A DNA stretch of 64,000 nucleotides from Trichobilharzia regenti (Eukaryota > Platyhelminthes > Trematoda > Strigeidida > Schistosomatidae): positions 248,001 to 312,000 of the forward strand of contig CALYDD020000393.1 of assembly GCA_944472135.2 (NCBI GenBank), in the 5' to 3' direction. Positions 1 to 12,269 of the stretch are shown here, in pieces. The position numbers were made by a program, and so were the translations under genes. The notes beneath the pieces were generated by a model, which saw only the letters and a list, made by a program, of their open reading frames with translations, did no database searches and was not told the origin of the DNA. Positions within the stretch are counted from its first letter, which is position 1. Each line of letters opens with the position of its first letter.

Positions 1-3000
1 TATCAGAGACTTTGGAGGTTAGTTGATTTACCGTATGGTTTGACAGGAATAGTGTCACTGACCAAACTAATGTGTTGGCATTATCCATTGGATTTGCTGA
101 ATTTTGAGCTTGTTTGTCATCTAACAATGTGAATTTGTAAGTTATTCGAAATTGAACAGTATGAGATTATATAATTCACAACTAAGGATTCTTACGTTTA
201 GGAATTCAAGATTAACAAAGAGAATATGTAGGTAATTTGGATAGTGTTAGTGTTTTGTATAATGTGAACTGGTGGTTCAACTGAAGATTCAGAAACACTG
301 AACAAGAACATCCTCAAAAGCAATCGTTTAGTAATGCATCTAGATCTGATGAAGCATGCGTGGGCCACGATGGCGAATATGCCACAAATAGGACCTCAGA
401 TTCTTGTCTCACATGCAACAAAGAATGTGTGTACCTGCGAAGGAGTGCTCAAAAGTGAGTTAGATGAAAAGATAGATGGTCTGAATTTCATGGCGTTAGA
501 ATCAAAATAATCCTGAATAATTGGTACTTTGTAACTACATGCCTATCAGTAACTCGTGACTAAAACGTTTAGCTTGCGTAATTTAAACCGAAACTTGATA
601 AGAAAGAAGGGCGATTGATGAATTATTTTATGTACGCGTCAGCTGTAGGACTGATGATTAGTGACCTCAATACTAGTAGTGGTTCGTCAATTACTTCCGA
701 TTGTCAGAACCCACGTAAATGAAGTTGGAAGGATGAGACACTCCGCCTCAACAATTCGCCTGCATTATTCATTAGTACATCATTTATGAATACCACTTAC
801 CTCGGAGGGTTAAGTTAACAAGTGAGTAAACATATTGGTTTGAATGAAGCTGGTCTTCCGGATTGTCCGACTGAATTACCATCAGTATCCTGAACGAGAC
901 CGTATGGTTTGATTTATCCATTCTGATTTAATCCTGTCTCAGGTTAGTTTTGCTGTTATGTGACTATTTGAGATCGTTTTGAGGTGTTAAATACGAATAA
1001 GGCATTGAATGTATTTTGAAGAAGGGGTATCTTTTATTCATGGGAGACCGATCCAACTTTTTCACTGGGACCCAATCCAATGGCCCACAAATTCTAAATT
1101 CTTGTCCTAACGACTTGCCCTATTCAGGTAGGTAGTTACCTGGGGTCCCAGTGAGAAGTGGTGACCAGTAGGGTGCAGCAAGTCGGATGTGAGGACGAAT
1201 ACTCGTCGAAGATATTGGCTGGGGTCGCACTATGTCGTGAATTGAAGGAAGTTAGAATTCGTGAGCAGCTGGATCGGGTCCCAGTGGATTAATGGTAAAC
1301 AAGGTCGCTCGCCTTGTAACCAGAGGGTCCTGGGTTCGACTCCCGGTAGGTGCATACTGCTGAAGAGTCCCAAACTAGGACGAAACTGTTGTCCAGTACT
1401 CCCAGATTTTCCAATGGTTCTCTAAATAATGTCAGCTCATGATGAAAATCCTGTGAAATTATTTGTGTTGAAAATCCGAATTTTGTTGTTTATGCAAAGT
1501 ATATCATAGTGGTGAAGCTCTGCCTAGCCTTTCTGAAGCTTAGAAAATAGCACACTCTTAATTAGTTATTTAACTAGCCATTTCTAAATCAAAACTCAAT
1601 GTCTAAATTTATTGGTGTTGACGATTTGTCTCATTCAGCAGATGGCAACACATCAAACCTTAACATATGAAACCATCTGAATTGCAAATGTTTCGTTCAC
1701 TAGTTAACTCGGGATATCTGAATTTGAAGATTACACTGATCGTCATTCAGTCTATTAACTTCCTTCGATGATAATAATAATTATCATGTCTTTTACAGGC
1801 ACAGACGAGGAGGCATCATTAGTCATTGGCGGTGAAGCTATATTGTGGGGCACAAGTGTGGATGAGACCAATGCGATCACTCTTGCATGGTAAGTATCGT
1901 TTGTGAATCCCACAGTGCACTTCTCATGCTATCAGCTCTCAACCAATTAACAAAATGGTTTGAGTTAGGTTAGGGGTAAGTGAACTAAGTGTATATAGAG
2001 ATTTTTGAGTTGACAGGGCAACTGAGTGAAAATGTCACTTGGGACGGAAAATGATAAAGAGCCCAGTGCTGAGTCTCTGCCAGAATATGAGCATTCAATA
2101 ACATCCCTTCAGGTTCAGATGAAACAGGATGGACAGATCGATGGAACTGCATCGTTAGCCAATTTTGAAACAATTATCATAAAGACGAATTGTGATTTTC
2201 ACTACTCCTATGACTCTCTTCAAGATATCGCGTATATTACCAGTCACTATGTTTGAATGTCAACCGCTGAGGATGGAGCTGAAGGTCCTACTGGTTTCGA
2301 TATCAAATGATCGTTACTGAATTTTCAGGCTAAATTGACTCCGGCCTCTATCAGACTTACATCTTTTCACAGCTGGGCAGATATCGAGTGATACGCCTTC
2401 GAATATGCTACAAACGCGAGACTCATACATGAAATGATGAAAGGAGACATCCAGTTTATGACAGACAGATTTTTGAATAGCCTGACAAAAATATTTAGTG
2501 TGACCTTATTTTTCTTGCTTTATTTACTACAACGAAGTATCTTCTCTCACCTCTGTGACATATATGTGTAGGCCCGGAGGTGCCGCTGTAGCTGAAAGAT
2601 TATGGTCGAAAAACCCTGAGACAATTGAAGAATTCTCACAACGAATCAGGGAACTTCGATGCAGAATGGTCTAGTGAGTCCTTGTATTCTTATATTCATG
2701 TGTAATTCATTGAAGTAGATGGAAGTAAACAGACATTTCATGCATATTCAGAAGTTTTACTGTAATATGTTTTTGCCATGGTAATACTCAACGTTATATG
2801 TGACGTCCATTTTTGTTTCTAACGAAGAATCTGATCTTACTTCATTTTAGTTGCATATAATATTAGCACAAGCATGGAAATTAGAAAATTTGACCAGCCG
2901 CGGTTATTTCAATATTGCATGGTTAATTCGAATGTAAAATTCAAAGATTAGTTAGATTAGTTCATAGGAAAGTGAAGTCTACCGAACGAGTCTACCTCCT

Positions 3001-6000
3001 GGGATGTATTAAACATCTTAGAGCTATTCACTGCACATGCCGAATGTTGTCTAAGTGCCAGTGAATGCTGAAATTTAACCCTTAATTAATGATTAATTTG
3101 CTGGTTTCGACTCTGAAACTGTCAACAAACCACCTAACTCGATAAAAACAATTTGAAGACAAAACACATAGGTGAGCAAAGAGGCTCTTTTCGGTGAGTA
3201 CATTCTCCAGTTTAGATGTAAAATCGTATTTATATACATTTCTTCTCATCGAAGGGTAGCAAGAAAAGTGATTGGTTGTAGATATTTTTCAATGCATGTG
3301 AAGAATTCAATGAGTGTATCAGAGAAAAGGCATAAGAGTTATTTTACCAGATTACTAGCTTGCTAGGCTACTAGCTTACTAGTTTTCTTACCGGTCCTAA
3401 GCCCGGGTAAAGAGGGAGGGTTGGGGCGTGGTGCTAGCAACTCCACCCCTGTAAAACAACCAAATCGCTACAGAAACTTCAGCGAATAAATATATTAAAA
3501 ATTCTAAAAACATAAGCAATAGCCTTACTTTTCGCTGGAATCGGAGAAGCGAAATGAAGTAGGCTGGTAAAAGCCTTCGGGAAGCCAGTCAGCCGATGTG
3601 CCTTCTTTCGATGAAAGCAAAAGTAAGAATGGGTACCTGGAATGTCCGTACAATGTACGAAACTAGAAAGACTGTCCGGATAGCCGCTGAAATGAGAAGG
3701 TACAGAATAGAAGTGTTGGGAATCTGCGAAAGCAGATGGAACGGAACCGGAAGGTGCCAACTACCAACTGGAGAGACAGTAATCTATTCCGTCCACCCAG
3801 AGGACAACCACGAGCACACCGAGGGAGTGGCCATCATGACTTCACCAACAGAAGCCATAGCTCTCATGCAGTGGGAACCAATCTCCTCCAGGATAATGAC
3901 AGCCAGGTTCAACTCAAAAGGAAGGAAAGTTACAATCATTCAATGTTTTGCGCCTACAAACGTCTCAGAACAAGAGAAGAAGGAGGCGTTCTACAGACAA
4001 CTACAAACAACAATGGACAACGTTCCAAATGGCGGTATCAAAATTCTGATGGGCGACATGAATGCGAAGCTGGGAAGAGACAACACAGGAAGAGAACGAC
4101 AATGGTGAACTCTTCTCAGACTTCTGCGCCTTCAATGATTCGGTGATTGGCGGCAGCGTGTTCAAACATAGGGAGATACACAAGACGACATGGATTTCAC
4201 CAGATGGAAACACCGAAAACCAAATAGACTTCATCTCAATTTCAAGAACGTGGAGACGGAGCCTACTGGACACAATGTCGAGGAGAGGAGCAGATGTGGG
4301 TTTAGACCACTACCAAGTACAAGGGACTTTCAAGGTGGAGCCAGAAGCCTCAAGGATAGCTGATGATAGGCCACAATGCAAGTTCAACACTCAATTACTG
4401 AAGGACACAACCACAAAGCACACTTTCACTGCAACTGTCAGAGCAAAGCAGGAAACACTACGCGACATCACTGAAGAATCATGCGTGGAAGAACATTGGA
4501 AGTCTCTGAAGGCGATTCTCAACGAAACGTGTTCAACGGTTCTAGGAAGAAAGAAGAGACAAGACAAGGAATGGCTCTCAACGGAACTTGGAAATTAATA
4601 GAAGAGAGGAGAATGGTGAAAGAGAAAATGATTCAATGCAAGGACGGACAAGAGGAGGAGACACTGAGCTCAACTTACACAGCACTGGACAAAGAAGTGA
4701 AGAAAAGTGCTAGGAAGGACAGAAGACGATTCTACGACAACCTGGCCACTGAAGCTGAGAAGGCAGCAGGCCAAACGGACCTGAGGACACTTTATCAGAT
4801 AACCAAATGTGTATCCGGGAAGAGATCAACACAAACGAAACCTATAAAAGACAGCCAAAGGAACCCAATTACGAAGGAAGAAAAACAGATTAAACAATGG
4901 GCGGATCACTTCAAAAGACTCTTGAATCGACCATCACCGGCAACCCGTCCAGAAATACCAACAACAGCGCGCACACAACTGCAAGTTGACACCAATCCTC
5001 CAACGAGAGCTGAAGTCTTGAACGCAATCAAACTTCTGAAAGCTGGAAAAACAGCCGGACCAAATGGAATACCCCCTGAAGCACTGAAAGCGGAGCCAGA
5101 GACGACAGCAGACATGCTGACTCCATTATTGCAAAAGGTCTGGAAGGAGGGAAAGGTGCCTACTGAAAGAGGTTACTTCATTCACTTATCTAGGGAGCAT
5201 TGTCACAACTACAGGAGGAATGGACGAAGATATCAAATCGACCGAAAATCGGGAAGGCGAGTGAGAAACACATTCATCAACCTGAAACCAATGTGGAAAA
5301 CCAATCTTCGTCACTCAGCATCAACAACAAAATTCGGTGGCATTTTCAATACAAACGTCAAGTCAGTCAGTTCTTCTATAGGGATCAGAAACTTGGAGGG
5401 TCACAACGAATATTTCCAAAAGGTTGCAGACCTTTATTAACAGTTTTCTTCGCTCTATACTGAAGATCAGATGGCCGGGCCGGAAAGAATCACCAACAAG
5501 GAACCAACTATGGGAACAAACAAAACAAGAACAAACCAATCACCCAACAAATATACAGGAGAAAGTTGAGATGGATTGGACACTCACTCGCTGAGGATGC
5601 CGCTGGGTGACATCGCGCGTCAGTCACTCGAGTGGAACCCGAAAGGGAAGCGGCGTATGGGACGTCAGTGCAAGGGTCAATTGGAGGAGATCGTGTGAAG
5701 AGGAGTTGAAAGAGTATGGACTAACATGGATGCAGGTGAAAAGTATAGCAGAAGACAGAAGCAAGCGGAGACGTGCAGTTGAAGCCCTATGTTCCACTAA
5801 GAACCCAAGGGAGCAATAAATAAATAAATAACAATACAAATTATTTAATCCATTTGCACAAAGAAACGAAGGAATATACTGAGTTACGTAAGAGTCCTAA
5901 AGACATACAGGAATAAAAGTCAAAAGCATACGAACTAAATTCAAGTGAGAAGAAATCAACACGGTTGTTACCATGATATTAGATATGATTGGATAACTTC

Positions 6001-6505
6001 CTTTTGTACGCACATCTCCGGTTTTTCTTACTGAATGGCCATAGCTTCAGCAATGGAAAGGAGAAGACAGCGTTTTGTCATTGATAGGTTGTTCTTCACT
6101 TCGCAGGTAACTTTGAAGGAGGCGTTTGCTTAGATGGAATGGCCGGTGCTCGCTAGATACTGGAATATCGTACTCCTTAAGCGAGAACTAATTGCTTCCT
6201 TAAAGCATGTGCGAGATAGTGTTATCGAACCTTTTCAGGCAGGATACGCATCCAGCGACTAATGTATCTGGCTCCCAAAGAGTAGGTGAACTGATATATG
6301 CACACAGAACAACAATTTAACGAAGAGCATCTAAATTTTTCTACGCATTATTGCTGTCTACCTATACTAGTTATTCGATATATGAGATAAGAAAGCTGAT
6401 TTTAAATTTCGATATATTTATTTGACGATTTATTTCAGTAACAACATAGAAGCTCATCCAGTCAACGGTCCAGGTTTCTGCCCAACTAAAATTTTGAGAA
6501 CATGA
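1..6505 (+). CDS. GH20 hexosaminidase-like gene, copy A (3' part only)
   Basis: These are the last four exons of a beta-N-acetylhexosaminidase-like gene that begins left of the window. Exons are 1-17 (end of exon 8, reading DIRDFG), 1799-1889 (exon 9, with [15 protein letters not shown]), 2572-2673 (exon 10, with AVAERLWS and ELRCRMV) and 6439-6505 (exon 11, ending CPTKILRT and stop TGA). Lengths and phases of exons 9-11 equal those of copy B, all introns are GT-AG and no lesion is seen. The family removes terminal GlcNAc or GalNAc in lysosomes or outside the cell. The residue after WG is Thr where human HEXA has Glu462, so the pocket is altered here too. The catalytic exon lies outside the window. 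Intron 8 holds a hammerhead SINE and intron 10 an RTE element. Exons and intron 8 resemble copy C more than B. The assignment is firm, the activity unknown. Confidence 0.85.
1040..1440 (+). repeat. Sm-alpha-like tRNA-derived SINE in intron 8 of copy A
   Basis: A SINE-like insertion interrupts sequence otherwise shared with intron 8 of copy C. It contains a tRNA-like head around 1277-1355, with a degenerate A box (TGGATTAATGG) and a strong B box (GGGTTCGACTCCC), as for an internal RNA polymerase III promoter. The head is followed directly by a hammerhead ribozyme core. This order, tRNA-like promoter then hammerhead, is that of the schistosome Sm-alpha repeats. The outer boundaries are approximate, taken from where similarity to copy C is lost. 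Confidence 0.7.
1355..1398 (+). ncRNA. hammerhead ribozyme core (Sm-alpha type)
   Basis: Both conserved strands of a hammerhead are present: CTGAAGAG at 1360-1367 fits CUGANGA, and GAAA lies at 1382-1385. Stem II is GTCC/GGAC (1367-1370 with 1378-1381) with loop CAAACTA. Stem I is TACTG/CAGTA (1355-1359 with 1394-1398), a perfect 5-bp pairing. GTC at 1391-1393 fits the cleavage triplet, so the predicted cut is after C1393. Stem III is minimal and imperfect, as is usual in Sm-alpha ribozymes. Activity is inferred from the intact core only. Confidence 0.75.
3344..5838 (+). mobile_element. RTE-clade (SR2-like) non-LTR retrotransposon, RT core deleted
   Basis: This retrotransposon lies inside intron 10 of copy A; copy B continues through the equivalent point (about 25800) without it. 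The left edge follows AAGAGTTAT, and the right end is a (AAAT)n-type tail at about 5815-5838, as RTE elements end in short tandem repeats. It encodes an AP-type endonuclease, then part of the reverse transcriptase, then the C-terminal region with its WIGHSL-like and NWRRSCEEELKEYG segments (to about 5817). About 0.77 kb coding for the RT catalytic palm is missing at about 5165-5170. No clear target-site duplication is seen. It cannot move on its own as it stands. Confidence 0.85.
3596..5440 (+). pseudogene. RTE endonuclease/reverse transcriptase, broken
   Basis: Three overlapping frames make up the remains. The first (3596-4108) carries AP-endonuclease motifs GTWNVRTMYE, GICESRWNGTG and MGDMNAKLG. 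The second (4062-4598) has TWISPDGNTENQIDFI and the altered last endonuclease motif LDHYQV, usually SDHH. The third (4481-5440) has the linker and the start of the reverse transcriptase, LKAGKTAGPNGIPPEAL, up to KVWKEGKVPTE. It then jumps straight to the post-palm region, which continues partly out of frame through INLKPMW. The motifs corresponding to FEKAFDSVDR and FADD of the copy at 47-49 kb are gone. The known function of the intact protein is target-primed reverse transcription. The element carries at least one frameshift and one large deletion. Confidence 0.8.
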
Positions 6506-7034
6506 AGAAACTGGAGGAAGTGAATGAAGATTGCTACTCACCTTTTTATGCATCAGAGTTTTATTGATTTCTATCTTGTTAAAATGAAATTTCTAAATAT
6601 TTTCAATATCCACTGAAATACACTCTTTTGAAAGAAGTAACTTTTGTCTGTCTGAGTGAGTACAGGCTTTGCGAGTTCGCTTTCTACAACAAGGTGAACA
6701 TTACTTCAGCAAACTATTTGTTAGTCGGCGCTGTATGAACGCCTATGAATGGTCAGTGTAGTCAATGTCTAACTCACAGCTTCACTGTCACAACTTCACT
6801 CGGTTTCCCATCATCACTTCTAGTTGGTTCAGACGTGAACTAAAATAACTTGAAAATAAATGCTTGCAGTGATCCATCATTGAACTATTCGTCAAAATAT
6901 ATCAGTGAATCACAACAATCCTCCTTATCATCAAAATGAAAAGGACTGATAATGTTGTGTCAGTGGGATTCAGATAATCGTCACTGAATATCGAGTTCAG
7001 TGATTTAATTACAAACATATTTTCCAAAACTTAC
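6506..7034. other. tail-to-tail junction between copies A and D, no gene seen
   Basis: From 6506 to about 6827 the sequence matches the 3' flanks of copies B (about 26490-26810) and C (about 61358-61668). The match stops near 6827 (after CTAGTTGGTTCA). The sequence to 7034 is then intron-like and belongs to the minus-strand copy D, whose exons 8-11 are not found here. This marks a rearrangement breakpoint. Confidence 0.6.
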
Positions 7035-9807
7035 TCCGCATTCGTCAGCATAACTCTCCTGGTAGACAGTAGGAGTGATCGATAATTCAGCATCTGTCGT
7101 CATGTTCTTAACAATCTCAATAAGTTTTACCAGATGATATCTATGTAACTGGTAATAATCCTCACCGAATTTCTTGTCCTTCATGAATCTAATAATTTCT
7201 TCATTCGACCTCCTAAAATAAACAGGTAGACATTAAATCTAGTTTTTCATTGTTCTTGTCGATGATTCTATTTAAACTGCCTACAAATAAGGAGCAGCAA
7301 TATGAAGCCTACCGTTAATCTACAAAAATTAATTGTTAAAATACAACTCGATCAGAGATTGTTGATGAGGTATTTCCATTCTACTCGATGGAAGGAAGGG
7401 AAGGAGATAGATGGGTGCTGTAATATTCAGTGTTCTACTGAAGAAGAAGAAATAGTCGTGCCTTATGGACAGTTGTCTTCATTTGTTGATTTTAGCCATT
7501 CAGAAGAAGAATAGTGTGACATTATATTTAACTGACAACTTGTCGCTGCCATGTTCGATTACAATAAATGTTTTGCAATCTACTGGTAATATCCGATAAA
7601 TGGACACTTTAATACAAAATTATAATTTGGTAAGTGAGTCAATCAGGGTTAGAAACGCCATGCACTGTTTCCTGTACACACAGTTTTTGATGCAAGTTAT
7701 CAGACATATTCAGCACAAACTTCAAAATGGCGTCACGACACAATTATAAGTGGTGTTTATTTTCATATTACTAGTCAATCTACAAATCGGGAACTCAAAT
7801 GCGGTGGAGTCTCATAGAAACTACCATCCATGCCATTTCCTATTTTTTAAATCGACAGATGTTTTTCCTGTTGCCCCTGAGGAATAATTTTTGAAATACA
7901 GTTCAGGTGATGGGACAATCGTTTGTATGAGACTGGTTAAGTGCCTGTTAATCTGAGACAGAGAAAAGTATGTCTTCAGTTTGAAATGAAAACATGAAAC
8001 ATTGATTCTTCATTTACTCTTGCATAAAATCAACAGAACTAACCAGCACTCATAGTCAACCTCATTGCCGCTAAGATGAATGTAATTGTCATGAAATCTG
8101 CCGACGATTTCTTCAAAGAATTATTTTAAAAACTGATATAACGATGAATTGGCTGGATTCAATGGTCCGAACTTTCCATTTGGTTGATCGCCGTTATAAC
8201 ATTTTGTTAATAAGTCTGGATATCCTTTTCCCCATGACAATGTATGCTCTACAAAAGATGATTGTGACGGTCAATGGAAATCATCCTTACAATATTTCGA
8301 CAAATAACGTCGTTGAGATACAAAATACGATGATTAATGCGCTCACGTATTCTTCTATCTGAAATTATACTCTGTTCAACTCATATAACACATGTATTTC
8401 ACGTTAACTACGTTGATGCATTCAAGGATCACGTTTAAGACGTTGATTGCAAACACTGGACCAATGATATTCACGTAGTTCACTGGTCGGATACTTCTCC
8501 ATACTATCTGGATTATATTGGACGACTGAACAGAATCACAAACTGTGAATTTTTCACAATCGCCTTGCGTTGACAACTTCTCGCAAATTTAAACCTAATA
8601 GGTAACTCAGAAGAGTAAACGCTTCCCATCAATTCCTTGATTAAACATACCTTCAAACACAAAATCATGGATAAAGTGCCCTATATTTATGATGACTACG
8701 TTGAATTGGTTGATAGACAGTTTACTTTCAGCATCATTCCAAGAGCATGTTCATACTCAATCAAATCACTGCATGGTATTAATTGACTTGAACTGACATG
8801 ATGGATAATTAAATCATATTAAATATATATTTAAAATTATCTACCTGGAGTATCAAACTCTGCAATGACACGAATTCCACGTTGATGAGCATAGTGCAAC
8901 AGTTTTTCCACATCTTCTTCACTATATATGCACTTAAACTGACGATAGGCACCCTATTGTAGTTTAAACAAACATTTCGATCAATAAATGACCTGGTTTT
9001 CTTTCGCCTTACTCACCTCTGACAGTTTCGGACAAGAAGTCGAGACAAAGGGAAATGATTGGTCATCTGTAATATGCCAATGAAACACATTCATCTTGAC
9101 CATGGCCATGCTATCCTGGTAATAGAAAGCATCATACTGACTATTGCACTTCCTACTATTAATTTCTCCAGGACATCAAGTGGCAAGAAGTACCTCGCAG
9201 TATCTATCAGCATCCCACGGTATCCAAATTCTGGTTCGTCCTCCAAATATCCTTTAAATATAACATTCTATATGATGAAATAAATTAATGAAATCAAACC
9301 ATAGGTAAAAACGAAACTCACCGCTCCATCTTTCCCCTCGTACACCAATTGAAGTATGGTCTCGAGGGCGTGTAAAGCACCCCAAACCTCAATGGAGTCT
9401 ATGCTAATTTGAGATTCTCCTATCTTCACATTATCTGCAAAATGGTGACTGAATTATTCGTTGTGGTACAACTCACATGATTCGTCAGTTAATTCATTGG
9501 GCCAAAGCGGATCTTTCCTTTCGTCACATTCATATCTGATTTTGATTTTTTTAGTGTTTATGTCGCATGTGACTTCAGCTTTTCCAGAAATTGGCGGATG
9601 TTTCATTACCAGACGCTTTTGAAATCTCGTCACAGCTTCTGACAGTATATCGCATGAGGAATAGCTATATCGTATGTGAAGTGCGCGTTTTAAACGGCAA
9701 ACTGTCGAATATTTTTGGTAATTTGACGGCTTCGGGACTATCGCTTTTGTATAAAGTGAGTTATTGAGCACCAGTGCAATCAAGAACAACACAAAATTAA
9801 AAATCAT
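7035..9807 (-). pseudogene. GH20 hexosaminidase-like pseudogene, copy D (exons 1-7)
   Basis: Seven exons read on the minus strand: 9477-9807 (signal peptide MIFNFVLFLIALVLNNSLY, then AIVPKPSNYQKY), 9322-9434 (EVWGALHALETILQLVYEG), 9157-9267 ([20 protein letters not shown]), 9017-9115 ([19 protein letters not shown]), 8845-8953 (YAHQRGIRVIAEFDTP), 8044-8248 ([19 protein letters not shown] ... HLSGNEVDYECW) and 7035-7212 (SNEEIIRFMKD ... ITPTVYQESYADECG). Exon sizes and phases follow copy B and every intron is GT-AG. A stop codon (TAA) interrupts exon 6 at 8121-8123, between QFLK and FFEE. Exons 8-11 are missing, because the gene runs into the breakpoint near 6.83 kb. The catalytic Asp is Asn (GNE) while the acid/base Glu is kept. 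It is more diverged than A, B and C are from one another. Confidence 0.85.
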
Positions 9808-10028
9808 GATTCCTCTGTTCTTGTCAATATCTTTGTTACCTCAATCTTTTTTGCTAACACTGAAATGGACTTTGATCTCATCTGATATTTAATGACAGAA
9901 TCACCACACAACCACATGAGTATTTCATTGAAGTACTTGTACTTTTTGATTGAATATGGTTGCCGTGGTTGAACAAACTGTACTGGTTGATGTGATTGGT
10001 GTACAACTACTTATACCAACCAATCAGT

Positions 10029-10231
10029 GTGCATCGGTGGCACACTGGTTAGGACTCACCATGCATATGGTCCGAGGTTCGATCCTTTGCCGACGCACAC
10101 ATGAAATCTATAGTCGGCCTGCAAAATTTGGGCTACGATATAACATGCTGAAAATTCCCTACTTGTACCAAAAATACGGTGTGGAATCAAGCTGTAACCA
10201 AAAATAAAAAACTAATAAAGAAAAAAATGTA
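10029..10231 (+). repeat. tRNA-derived SINE
   Basis: About 200 bp starting GTGCATCGGTGGCACACTGG (an A-box-like head), with B box GAGGTTCGATCC about 45 bp on and an A-rich tail (AAAAATAAAAAACT). The same consensus appears inverted at 37191-37394 and in older form at 22586 and 55786. The body shares AAATTTGGGCTACGATA-type and GTGTGGAATCAAGCTGTAA blocks with those copies. It lies just upstream of copy D. Confidence 0.75.
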
Positions 10232-10309
10232 AAGCTTTGTATGGATGGAATACAACTCCCAGCAGTTGACACACACACACATGGATTAACGTGTTTTATG
10301 TCAAGCCAT

Positions 10310-10915
10310 GACTATAAAACCTCTCCTGATTGTTGTGCAGTGGTAGTTAGAAGTTTTAGGTCCTTTTGGGGAATACGCAGCACCTTAACTAGAATCACCT
10401 GCCAAGTTTTCAATAATTCATATGAATTTCTGGTAAGATCGAAACTGGAAAACTGCATCCAGGTGGCCAGTCCTTGTCTCAAGACAGTTTCACAGATAAT
10501 AGAAGGGTACAAAAAGAATTTCAGGTTTACGAATTGTGGTTTAACCATTTTATCTTACTAGAAATACACAACAGTTTAAATCGCTTCTCCCTATCATACC
10601 ACAGGCAGACAGGAGGTAGCACTACAGTGTCATTATATCTGAAAAATGACTATGAACATGACCGATCTTTTCTTTTCCTCCCCACCTAATATGTGCATTT
10701 CAGGAGAAACCGGAGGACGGTTCAGAAAAAGAGGAGGAAGTATATTGCTCTGGGTACCATTTCTTCCATCGATTCATAAAATCTAGAAAACTAGTGCTAG
10801 AATACGTGGTATCTATGCCCTCAGTTGACGCGTTCAAGAAGAGATTAAGCAGTCACAGGTATCTTTTAGAAAAGCCTCCTATCGGCAATGCAAATATCTG
10901 AATGATTATGGTAAG
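10310..10915 (+). mobile_element. CR1/jockey-like LINE 3' fragment (RT C-terminus)
   Basis: Broken frames show the usual C-terminal region of CR1-like reverse transcriptases. EFLVRSKLENCIQVASP is at about 10430-10480 (compare LVRPHLEYCIQVWSP), followed by LKTVSQIIEGYKK and a segment resembling LFPLSYRR. After a gap, VVSMPSVDAFKKRLSSHRY is at about 10809-10865 (compare VVxAPSVxxFKxRLD). Frameshifts separate the pieces, so this is a dead, 5'-truncated copy. Family assignment rests on these motifs only. Confidence 0.65.
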
Positions 10916-12269
10916 CTTAAGTGTTGGATTATGGACAGTATGAAGAAATATAGGAGTTACCATTAATTAAGGAGAAAAGACTGTGTAACACCGCCTTAAA
11001 TCACTGGTTAAATTTTTGATTTGGTCCTGCTATTCTCAGAATTAGCGCACACGGACATCGATTGCTTAAGCTCACCTGGCTGGTTACTCACTTGTGTGGC
11101 AATACCTTTTAGCCAAAAATATCAGATTTATTAATGAAGTTTTATGACTTCCAGTGAATGAGGTGTACTGTGACGACCAATTCTCAGTGAAACTCTCGTC
11201 GAAACAGTAACGAATAGTCACACTCAATGTTGGTATCTTAATTCAGGGATAAAAACAGGGGGGAATAATTTTCCCTATGAAAATTTCCGGTTTTTCGTTA
11301 AATCCTGTCACCAAATTAAGTGTTAATTGACACAATAAGGTGTTCAATGCAGAACCATAAAGCCACTATGATATCTATTTTCAGAAGTTTCCAGTGTACA
11401 GCTAACCGCTTGTTTCGTTCGTAGTGATAAATTTGATACCTTAGTGAGGAGATGTTTCTATTTTCATCAGTCAATCTCTACATACGAGAAGTCATTGATA
11501 ATGTCTGTATGAGCTTACGATATGCCAATAATCAGCATATATGTTCCATAACAGTGTGCAAACTAAGCGGTATCTCTGACATGAAATAGCTGATGGATTT
11601 CCGAATACTAACTGTAAGCGCTTGTCTTTTGGTACCTCTAGTAAGCGTTGCGTTTAGTGGGGTCGTGGTTGGGTATGAAACACCCTAATTAGGGGGTTTT
11701 TGGTCCTTGAGGATATTTTAATCAGACAGCTTTGGTTCACTTGATAGTCTTTCCACTTGTCTGAGGAAGAGGAGAGAGGTATAAGAGGAGAAGCTGTAAG
11801 AGGTGAAAATGAAGACTGGAAATAATGAGCAGATATAAAATTTGGAAAAATTAAAAAAGAGAGAAATAACAAGAAGCTAAAGCACTGATAAATTAGACAC
11901 AAACGAATGACTGAATAAGAAGACAAGGTGGAACTGTTAATGATAGCATGGATAGGAAACTTACTTGTAAGCTGGACAATTTCGTCACTAGTGGGTTGAT
12001 AAGTCTATAAGAAAATAGATACCAGCTATAGCAGAACTCGACCTTGGACATAAGTACTCACTATTTCCGTGGATTGATTACGTTGAAGACATTTCGTAAA
12101 GTATTATCTGATTGACTGTGATTTCTCGACTAATTTTAGACCACTAAATTGTTCTGAAGATTTGGCTCATTAAGACTTTATAATTGGTAGCAAAGTAGTT
12201 GGTATAAGAGCAAAACTTGTGCACTGTGGTAGAGTGTAATTCCATTATCGGTAAATTTTGTTTTGGGGG
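10916..12269. other. no recognisable gene
   Basis: This AT-rich stretch shows no coding exon, RNA gene or repeat that I recognise. The one longer frame (11654-11926, minus) is low complexity (rich in Ser, Phe and Leu) and looks fortuitous. Confidence 0.4.

Noticed and set aside
1277..1355. Possible true tRNA gene (B box GGGTTCGACTCCC).
   Set aside because: The A box is poor, no proper cloverleaf is obvious, and the sequence runs straight into a hammerhead core as in Sm-alpha SINEs.
2026..2256. An open frame of 76 codons in intron 9 of copy A, with relatives in B and C.
   Set aside because: It lies in homologous intron sequence of all three copies, but the frame is broken in B and C and no motif is seen.
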